From NCBI RefSeq assembly GCF_039831995.1, contig NZ_JBDOIO010000003.1, forward strand, positions 3,162,001-3,226,000: a stretch of DNA of 64,000 nt, given 5' to 3'. The notes beneath the pieces were generated by a model. That model had not been told where the DNA came from, did no database searches, and saw nothing but the letters and a program-made list of their open reading frames with translations. Positions 53,701-61,800 of the stretch are shown piece by piece; position 1 is the first letter of the stretch, and each line of letters starts with the position of its first letter. The translations under genes were made by a program, and so were the position numbers. The stretch is from Paenibacillus pabuli. GTDB taxonomy: Bacteria; Bacillota; Bacilli; Paenibacillales; Paenibacillaceae.

Positions 53701-56700
53701 AATACTTCCTGCCTCGCCTCCAGCTTGTTTCTATAGCGGGTATAGGCCATTTGAAAGCGGTTCCCGACAGCATAGTCGCAAGTGCCGAAATCTCCCATAA
53801 TAGCGGCAGACGAAGAAAAATAACAGACGAAATCAAGCGGTATCCCCTGCAGAAGTTCATCCAGCACGAGCGTTCCATTAATCTTAGGAGAGACGACCTG
53901 CTCAAAGTTTGCAATCTCTTTCTTGAAAACACTTTGAGGATCAACTAGTCCTGCGGCGTGGATAACACCGTCCATATTCCCGAATTTTCGTCTCGCCGTC
54001 TCCAGCCCCTCATTCATCCGCTTCTTGTCACAAGAATCCGACTGAATATAGTGAACTCTGCCGCCCATATTCTCGATTTGTCGGATGAGTTCCAGCTTTG
54101 CGTCATTCAGCTTCGACCTTCCGCTCAAGATCAGATTAGCATTGTAATTCTGTGCGAGGTGTCTTGCAAAAATAAGCCCAAGCTTGCCGAGTCCGCCGGT
54201 TATAAAATAGGTGCCTCCGGCTTTCAGCGGAGCTGTCCCCGGGGTTATGCTCGTCTCTCTCATTTTGCATTCGTATCGTTGCCCTTCTTCATACAGCACG
54301 CTTTGGACGCTGTCCGCTGCCTCGAGCTCTTTGTATAGCCGCATCGTTATGTCTTCAGTTAGCTCTTCTGGTTTCACATGCTCTTCCTGCTGGATGACTG
54401 CCTTCACGCGCGTCTTCGATACCATCGGTCCGATAGACCGTTCGAAGCCAATCCACGACTCAAGATAGCAACGCTCACGTTCATTTCTATACGATGCACC
54501 CAGCAGAAGCCTTTCTGGCTCCAGTTGAGCAAATGCGATCGCTTGTAAAATATAGACGATACTGCTGTAGTCCTCTATACATGCCCGATCTTCATACGGC
54601 CATAGGTAAAGAACGGCAGAAATTTCGTTATATGTGGCTCTTATGCTACGGAATGCTTCTTCATAAGCTTGCTTTTTATTCCTGTCGATGTAATACGTCT
54701 GCTCATAATTCCGAAGACCTGTGTGTTGGGACAAAAACACGATATTGGCTCTTGGATTCCGAGTTTGAATGTACTTCTTGATTCTGTTCTGATTATCCGG
54801 CTCCGAGAGAAAACATACGATAGTGTTCAATTCAATTGCCCGATAATCAAATAAAGGATTTTCTTCCCAATCCTCGGTAAACAACATGGTTTCAACATGT
54901 TCTTTCTGCTTGTCATCATTCATTTCTAATAGTGCTGAATCGGAGGCCGAGCAATGACGGGCAACAACTTCCTCGGTATTGCGCTTGCCCCCCTCTTCAT
55001 TTGTCTGAATCCAGCATCGCTTTTTGGCAAACGGATACGTAGGCAATGAGATCCGCTTCGGCTTCCCGTTACTGTAGAAACGCTCCCAGTCAATTTTTGC
55101 GCCATTCACCCATAGATCCAATAATTGTCTCGCGTCGCTGAGCTCTAGATACCGATCTGCTGCATCAAGTATCTCTCTACTTGCCACCAACCGTGCCGGT
55201 CCGCCTTTTAACGCTTTGGCCGGACTGCGGTAGATATCCTCATTGTTTTCGCCACCTTCCAGATAGCGCTTCAACTTGGTCTCCAGCTCATATAACGAGG
55301 TTGCCGTCACTGCCAACCGGGCATCCATACTTCCGCGACCAACCTGCAGCGTATATGCGATATCCGCCAAGTTCTTATTCGAATACTGACCCTTTTCCAA
55401 AACCTGAACAAACTGATGGACATATTCGTTTAATCTGCTGTCGTCCTTTGCCGACAAAACAAACATCATTGGATTTTGATCTTTGCTGTTTACTCTAGAA
55501 TCAGGGTTGACCTCTGGGAGGTATTCCTCAATGACCAGATGCACGTTCGTTCCGGTTGCCCCGAACGAATTGATCCCTGCGCATCGCGGTTGATTCGATG
55601 CCGTTTCCCACGGCTTTAAAGTTGTATTTACAAAAAAGGGACTGTTCTCGAAAGACATTTTGGAACTTCCGTTCTCATAATTTAAGGTCGGAGGAATTTG
55701 CCCATGCTCGATCGATAACAGTACCTTAATGAGCCCTGCAATCCCAGAGCCGAAGAAAGCATGACCGATATTACTTTTTAAAGCCCCCAGCGCACAATAG
55801 CCCGTGTTTGAGGTGAATTTCCGGAAGGATTCCTTCAGCGCTTCATATTCTATGGCGTCGCCTAGTTTGGTACCCGTTCCGTGTGCTTCAAACATCGTGA
55901 TACTCGCCGGATCGATATTGAATTTCTCGTATATACTGGTTTGAAGCCGGCTTTGTGCCAATCCGCTCGGAGCAGTCATTCCATTCGTTTTGCCATCCTG
56001 ATTCATGCCCCAGCCCCGAATAACCCCGTAGATATGGTCATTGTCTTCAATCGCCTTGTCGAGTAGTTTGAGAACAACAACCCCAATCGCTTCAGCAACT
56101 ACGGTCCCGTTTGCCCGCTCATCGAAGGTGTGGCAGAGACCATCAGACGATAAGAGCAGGGATTGACTTGAACCTATCATGACATTCGGTGTTGTATATA
56201 CCGAGCCACCGCCAACAATTGCGCTTTCACAATTGCCCAATACGAGGCTGTCGCAAGCTTCCGCAACAACCGTTAAGGTCGAGGAGCAAGACGTATCTAT
56301 CGTCATCGCCGGTCCAACTAAATTCAGCAAATAGGAAAGCCGACATGCGGAATACGAATCCGTCGGAAGGTAATAGGTTGGGATCTCTTGTTGTATCGTC
56401 ATGGAGTAATCCCCTTTGGCGCAGGCAAACACGCCCCAAGGCTTGCCACTCAGATCCTCTGGACTATAGCCTGCATCTTCAATCGCTTTCCACGCCTCTT
56501 GAATAAACAAACGCTCACTAGGGTCCATCAGCTCCGCATCCCGCGGCGATATTTTAAAAAATAGCGGATCGAATTTATCGATATCCGTTAGAAACCCGCC
56601 CCATTTCGAATAGGTTTTACCCGGTGTTTTCGGATTAGGGTCGTAATAATCGTTTATATCCCAGCCACGATCGCGAGGCGCTTCCCGTACACTGTTGCGT

Positions 56701-58835
56701 CCGGTTTTCAGGTTTTCCCAAAATTGCTGTACGTTGTCCGCATCCGGAAATCTTCCTGACATCCCGACAATCGCAATGGACGGGAGAGAAGTCCGTTTAT
56801 CATTGTCCGGGACGGGTCTTCCCTCATGCAGGGATGCATGCATGCGTTTCGTAAAGATGTTCTTGCAATGATCATAGAAAATCTTTACGCTTCGATCTTC
56901 ATGCAAAATATCGAAATGGTTATCTCCAGCTAAAATCGTCGTTTTCAGCTTGGGCAATAAGGAAGACCATCCTTGAAGAAGCGGCATAAACGATCCCATT
57001 TCATGCTGGATTCGCTCCAAATAGTCCGGGTTCCAGAAGGAATGGGATACAGCATCAGCAGATTCCGTTCGAAACAACACGGCTGTCAGATCGTTAGGTC
57101 GTGGCAGCTTCTGGACCTGGTAATTCTGAATAGCTAGCAAATTGGATTGATGCACCTCCGACATAGAGCGCAATTTGAATGCCAGTTCTTCTTCAGACTG
57201 CTTCAATCCTTTTTGTTTGCAAAGCTTGACGACATGCGAGACCAGACCATCATCAGAAACATCACGAATATCATGGTCCGTCATTTGATAGAAGTTCCAA
57301 TCGATCGCAACGTCAGGTCGCTTCCCTTGGAAAGCTTCATTCCGATTCAAAAGTGTGAGTAATAAGAAATTCGCATTCATTAATAGATTGTTTCTGAAGG
57401 TCGTTTGGAAAAGTTCGGTCTCCCTACCTGTAATACAGGGCGACTCCACAAGAAGTAGCGAGTCGACTTGTTTGTCCTCCATTTGCAATTGCCGTGTCAT
57501 TTCATAAGCTACGGTCCCGCCAAATGAAAAACCGGCCAGGTTGTATGGCCCTTCCGGCTGTACGGCTTTCATTATTTCGCAATAGTATCGAGCCATGTCA
57601 TGAACCGACGTGAAGGGTTGATGCTCAGAGGACAGAAAGCCACGTGCTTTAATAGCAATAATACGGAATTCGCCGTCCGTTTGGCTTGAGATTCGATTGT
57701 AAATGCCTACATCCCCAGAAAGCGGATGAATCCAGAATGTGCATGGCCCGTCTCCGTCTGCGGATAAAGGTACGATTTCCGGATATTGCCGAATAAGATG
57801 GCGTAGACGGTTTTTTAACGGTTGATCGGCGGATGCAGAAGGTGGAGCATTCTCTCCGTCGCCACACAACCAAAGAAGTTCACCCAAACTTCGATCGTTG
57901 AGATCATGGATCGATATTGCAAGTCCGATCTTGTCGTGCATAAAGGTCAATACTTCTGCGAAGTCCAGGGAATCGAGACCAAGCGTTTGTAGGCTCTGCC
58001 GTTCATCCAGCTGCGTGGTATCTAATTTTCGATAGAGCAGCTCCAATAGTTGTTTTTTGGCTCCTGGTTGTTTCTTTTCCTGGCTTCTTACCGGTAACTT
58101 CCCGCCCCATGGTCGATGATCAACGTCGTATTCAATAAGTACACCATAACCTTGATTCTCATCATCCTTCGGTCTGTAATTATCCAACAATCCTAATATC
58201 GTTGCCCCGTGCAATTGATGAAATTTTAATATTGGATCGTCGAGCAGACCGTTCCGATGAATCCGAACTAAATATTGCTGAAGGGTAGCGCAATTCGATT
58301 TCAGAAAATCACGGCAGCGCGTGACTGCATAAACATGATGGATTTCTGGATGTAAGGAAAAATACTGTAGGATAAATTCAAGCAGCTCACTGCCCCATCC
58401 TTTATCTTGATAGAGAGGCATAATATTGAGCGCAATAAACTGAACGCATGGACCCCTTTGATTCCGAAATGTTGAAACCGTCATCGATTTGATTTTTTTG
58501 ATGTCGTCCTTCCGGATTCGCTGCGTATAAATGACGCCTCTTACGATTCCCTCATATTCCAATACAAACGTGAAGCAGGCCGGATCAACTAATCGCTGCT
58601 CGATTTCCCCCCGGTCAGTTTGAAGAGGAACTGCCCAGCAGTCCCCCTCAATTTCCATTAAAGCTTCAATATCTTCCGGTACCGCTAGACGGATACAATA
58701 ATCGCGTCTAACAAAATAGTCGTCATGGTACTTGTCGCTTTTCAGCTGGCTTTCGGCGCTGACATCGGGAAAAAACCGCTGCGCGGAGGCATGCAGCAGT
58801 TTTTCGTTTGAATGTACGTTAAGCATAGCTTTCAT
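50775..58835 (-). CDS. Trans-AT polyketide synthase, protein B: GNAT-ACP-TE-KS-KR-ACP-KS-ACP
   Basis: The protein has 2686 residues. A GNAT domain of the polyketide-loading type lies at about 43-243 (YCIRLAVPEDIEALMEIEGDCW, GVIYTQRI). An ACP follows (TLGLDSLDF, about 287). A thioesterase lies at about 355-650, with GFSFGG near 437 and a late His in GDNHFDILHE near 637. KS1 (about 683-1105) has DTSCSST near 848, EAHGTGT and KSNIGH. The KR core is at about 1541-1725, with Tyr in CDYAVGN and no LDD motif (A-type-like). An ACP (EYGFDSINL) is near 1847. KS2 (about 1938-2353) has TASCSSS near 2100, but SHSVGT and KPLIGH replace the usual motifs; both His are kept. The final ACP (DYGVDSILMM) is near 2597. 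It starts at ATG 58835 after GAGGAGG, overlapping the upstream gene by 17 bp. Confidence 0.92.
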   Translation of the reverse strand: MKAMLNVHSNEKLLHASAQRFFPDVSAESQLKSDKYHDDYFVRRDYCIRLAVPEDIEALMEIEGDCWAVPLQTDRGEIEQRLVDPACFTFVLEYEGIVRGVIYTQRIRKDDIKKIKSMTVSTFRNQRGPCVQFIALNIMPLYQDKGWGSELLEFILQYFSLHPEIHHVYAVTRCRDFLKSNCATLQQYLVRIHRNGLLDDPILKFHQLHGATILGLLDNYRPKDDENQGYGVLIEYDVDHRPWGGKLPVRSQEKKQPGAKKQLLELLYRKLDTTQLDERQSLQTLGLDSLDFAEVLTFMHDKIGLAISIHDLNDRSLGELLWLCGDGENAPPSASADQPLKNRLRHLIRQYPEIVPLSADGDGPCTFWIHPLSGDVGIYNRISSQTDGEFRIIAIKARGFLSSEHQPFTSVHDMARYYCEIMKAVQPEGPYNLAGFSFGGTVAYEMTRQLQMEDKQVDSLLLVESPCITGRETELFQTTFRNNLLMNANFLLLTLLNRNEAFQGKRPDVAIDWNFYQMTDHDIRDVSDDGLVSHVVKLCKQKGLKQSEEELAFKLRSMSEVHQSNLLAIQNYQVQKLPRPNDLTAVLFRTESADAVSHSFWNPDYLERIQHEMGSFMPLLQGWSSLLPKLKTTILAGDNHFDILHEDRSVKIFYDHCKNIFTKRMHASLHEGRPVPDNDKRTSLPSIAIVGMSGRFPDADNVQQFWENLKTGRNSVREAPRDRGWDINDYYDPNPKTPGKTYSKWGGFLTDIDKFDPLFFKISPRDAELMDPSERLFIQEAWKAIEDAGYSPEDLSGKPWGVFACAKGDYSMTIQQEIPTYYLPTDSYSACRLSYLLNLVGPAMTIDTSCSSTLTVVAEACDSLVLGNCESAIVGGGSVYTTPNVMIGSSQSLLLSSDGLCHTFDERANGTVVAEAIGVVVLKLLDKAIEDNDHIYGVIRGWGMNQDGKTNGMTAPSGLAQSRLQTSIYEKFNIDPASITMFEAHGTGTKLGDAIEYEALKESFRKFTSNTGYCALGALKSNIGHAFFGSGIAGLIKVLLSIEHGQIPPTLNYENGSSKMSFENSPFFVNTTLKPWETASNQPRCAGINSFGATGTNVHLVIEEYLPEVNPDSRVNSKDQNPMMFVLSAKDDSRLNEYVHQFVQVLEKGQYSNKNLADIAYTLQVGRGSMDARLAVTATSLYELETKLKRYLEGGENNEDIYRSPAKALKGGPARLVASREILDAADRYLELSDARQLLDLWVNGAKIDWERFYSNGKPKRISLPTYPFAKKRCWIQTNEEGGKRNTEEVVARHCSASDSALLEMNDDKQKEHVETMLFTEDWEENPLFDYRAIELNTIVCFLSEPDNQNRIKKYIQTRNPRANIVFLSQHTGLRNYEQTYYIDRNKKQAYEEAFRSIRATYNEISAVLYLWPYEDRACIEDYSSIVYILQAIAFAQLEPERLLLGASYRNERERCYLESWIGFERSIGPMVSKTRVKAVIQQEEHVKPEELTEDITMRLYKELEAADSVQSVLYEEGQRYECKMRETSITPGTAPLKAGGTYFITGGLGKLGLIFARHLAQNYNANLILSGRSKLNDAKLELIRQIENMGGRVHYIQSDSCDKKRMNEGLETARRKFGNMDGVIHAAGLVDPQSVFKKEIANFEQVVSPKINGTLVLDELLQGIPLDFVCYFSSSAAIMGDFGTCDYAVGNRFQMAYTRYRNKLEARQEVLGKTVVINWPLWRDGGMGFDQDNNEKYLKSSGQRYLETEEGLSIFERILMAPQSQHLIMSGQRSMVYKFLRLQQEQEQENIRFKSPAVSNISNGVANEAFDVVRFVERDLKEAISQLHHVPVEKLDVDEHLLEYGFDSINLFEFAGRITSLYGIEITPSSLLGYSTIGKISEYLVQDHKETLERFYQGEIELNERKAEIESDNTPQERKDKGSDLDHIHSNMEKLIEPIAIIGMSGRFPQADSVEKLWQNLKHRKESITEIPKDRWDWRDYDGEASGEVGRSHSKWGGFLTDIDRFDPLFFKISPKEAHIMDPCQRLFLEEAWHALEDAGYMDERIKGKSCGVYVGVEEGDYGFMVKQQGQFYSNQNAILSARIAYLLDLKGPNLSITASCSSSLVALHQACQALRQDDCEMALVGGINLFVSPSAHIGMSMLDLISPTGKSHVFDDRANGMVPSEAVAAVLLKPLSKAIRDKDHIYGCIKGSGVNYNGKGHGMMAPNPIRQAELISDTLDKYQIDPSGIQYMISHSVGTKLGDAAEIDGLRKAFGSYSSEKPLGYISSIKPLIGHTFAASGIVSLITMLMAMREQTMLGLHNFNTSNPDIDFSKAPFLASGSDQTWNRCADQPRLGAISTSANSGTNAFAVIEEYIDPSKESNKPIAEDQSQIFIFSAADRERLHAVAKQMHDHISMADHLSLSDLAYTLQSGREAMPSRLAIVTKGKEELIQGLNDYLQSDQGSQQINSVVPIFTGNAEEALQVKALSFMNEKESLVQQFVQSGNLDIIAIHWVNGGKVAWNSLFNEDRARIIPLPTYPFKKERYWIPAETKRRLTERDKSNEEVRVDDNALVNVEMSTQEEFEGYLIGFFSEKLEIAEQSINVNRDLQDYGVDSILMMKLIRNVEQHYDLTISGRELLQCPTIRSISAYLVPKLGISQHNDQDTKENMQREYKDLEVIEAMEKFIQGIIKLDDLEKCIGVDG

Positions 58836-61800
58836 TTAACCTCCTCGGTTTCAAATGCGTAGCCATATAGTCTGCGAGCTTGGAAGTGGTGGAATAATCA
58901 AATATGATCGTATCATTTAATGACAGACCCAACTGACTGTTTAAGGTATGGATGAATTTCCCGACCAGAATGGAATCCAACCCAAGTTCCATAAAATTCG
59001 CTTCAACATCAAATTCATCGAGATCATCCAAGTATAAAAGGTCAAATAGAATATCCTTGATTCGTTGTTCGATCTCCATTATCCCGTACAAAGACTCCGC
59101 ATCCTCTTCAATTACCACTGGAATAAACCCAGACTCGGTTTCTGGCTCAGCGATAGGAGGAGCTAACGTTTTCTCTGGTTGAACACTTACACTTAAGATA
59201 TCATCCAACGAAATAAAGGGTTGGTTTTCGGTTTCGATTTCTCCGGGATGTCTTTGTTCGATTTCATTGGGCCAGAAGCGCTTTGCTTTGAACGGGTACG
59301 TAGGAAGCTCAGGCATATGCTGCGGTGCATAATCGCTATAAAGTTCCCCCCAAGGAATGGAAACGCCGTTTAGCCATAATTGCGCTAATGCTGACCAATT
59401 CTTTTGGACAATTAGTTGTTCAATCCGGTCGTCATGTATCGGCTCAAGTGAAGCAAACTCTGTACGATGATCCGACTCCTCGATCAGGAATTTCTCCATG
59501 CTTGTGATCAATTCTCCCGCACTGTGAGCAACAACAGCAAATCGACGTTTCATCGGTTCCCGTCTCAATTGCAGTACATAGGCGAGTCGACGTAAATCCA
59601 GACCAGGATGCTTCTCCAGGTACGCCTTCCAAATCTCCACATAACTTCTGAGCGTATGACTTGTTTTGGCAGAAAAAACGAAAAGACTCGGCGTCTCGTC
59701 GGTGGATACGTACGCGTTGTCCGTCGGGCTCTCGTATTCTTCCACAATAACATGTGAGTAGACTCCGCCCGCGCCAAAGCTGTTAATGCCGATACGTCTT
59801 GGACTTCTTTCCCCGTCCAGTTCCATCTCTGGCCATTCAGCCAATTTCGTTTCTACCGTAAACGGCAAGGCGTCAAAATTGATGCTCGGATTCAGCTGCT
59901 CCGGCAAACGAGTTGGGCATATTAACTTGTGCTTTAACTGCAAGAGCGCCTTAATAAATTGGGCCATTCCTGATACAGATTCCCCATGGCCCAAACTTGC
60001 TTTAATCGAACCTAATGTATAGAAATTGTTCTCGCCGTCGCGAGATTTCCCGAATACTTTGGTAATGGCAGACATTTCGATAGCATCAACCATCTCCGCG
60101 CCACTTGCCGCTGCTTCAATATGCCGGATGCTTCTCGGATCGATGCCGGCCGCGTCCAAAGCCTTTTGGATAACGGCAGATTGCTTCACTGGATCAGGCA
60201 CATTGTAGCCATTCGTCCTCCCACTATGAGAAACGGCGCTACCTTTGATAACCGCCCAAATATGATCGTTATCTCGTTCCGCGTCAGACAATTTTTTCAG
60301 GACGACTGCTCCCACGCCTTCGGATGGAATAAATCCGTTGCCACCTTTACCGAATACAGTGCTGCTCGAACGATCAGAGAGTAGACCTCCCTGTGCGAGA
60401 CTTGTGTAATTGCTCGGATGAGCATATAAGTTTACCGCTCCAACAACAGCCATCGACGTTTCCCCGTGTCGGATACTTTCACAAGCCTGATGAAGCGCTG
60501 TAAGCGATGAAGAGCACATCGTATCAACTGGAACGCTTGGACCATGGAAGTCCATGACGTATGATAGACGATTGACCATAGACGCAAAGGATGTGTTGTA
60601 AAATTGATTGGACGTCTCATTCCACAGATTGAAGCCTGTTTTAGTTACGCCACCAAATACGCCTATCTGATTGCGGATACTTTCATCCATTTTCGATGGC
60701 ACATAACCCGCGTCTTCAACTGCTTTCCAGCACTGTTCCAAGAATAGGCGTTCCTGTGGGTCCATTCGCTGCGCTTCGGCTGGTGAGATGTTAAAAAATA
60801 ACGGATCGAAATCAGCATACCCTTCCAGAAAACCACCCCACTTGCTGAAACTTTGCTGTTTGGACAATGCTTCTTCGCGGTTTGGGTTAAAGAATCCGCC
60901 CAGCGACCAACGTTCTTCAGACAGCTCTGTAATGCAATTTGTCCCACTTTTCAAGTTGTCCCAGAACTCGTGGATATTCCTCGCCATCGGGAATCGTCCA
61001 CTTACACCTATGACGGCTATCTGCTCCTCTTCTTGACTGCCGGAACCAGCGTCATACCTATTCTTTTTTTTCGCTCCACGCCTACTCCGGTTCGGTAATA
61101 ATGTTGGAAACACGTGACTTTCCTCAAAGGGATTTTTCGACATTAAACGTTGAGGTCTTGAAGCATCCTCATCCGATATGTCATCACCGATCCACTGTGT
61201 ACATTCATACGGGTATTCCGAAGCCAGATATGTGCTCAAGGCTTCGATGTTTCGGTATTCAAAAAAGATCGTACTGGAAGCGTCCTTGAAATGATCCGTC
61301 AGTTTCTTGTTAAGCAGCGTTAGTTTGACAGAATCGACCCCATACGTCTCGAAAGGCTCCTGCACGTTAATTTGATCGCTGTGCAGTTTAATGCTTTCTC
61401 CAAATAGGACTGTCAGTTTGTGGATCGCCTGTTCTTTCAAACGATCGAAGTTGACTTCCCTTACTTGTTTCTGCGGCTGCTCGGTATTGTCGGCTAATTC
61501 GGCCAGTAGTATTTTTACTCTGATTTTGTCCGTATCCCCCTCCATAACGAGCACTTGATCCTGGTTTTGATCCAGCGCTTGATAGAGGGCGTTTATACCT
61601 GTTTCTGACTTCATCGGTACCATACCCAGATTGTCGAACATGATTTTCTCGATCTCTTTGTCAACATGCATGCCACCTTGTTCCCATAATGGCCAATTGA
61701 TCGAAATGGTCTTCCCCTGTCGTTCTCCCTTAGCCACCAATGTATTACGATAACTTGCATAACCATCCATAAAGGCATTGGCTGCCGCATAATCTGCCTG

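Noticed and set aside
58100..58710. Stand-alone GNAT antibiotic-resistance acetyltransferase
   Set aside because: The domain is fused in frame to an ACP and has the CW and GVIYTQRI pattern of polyketide-loading GNATs.
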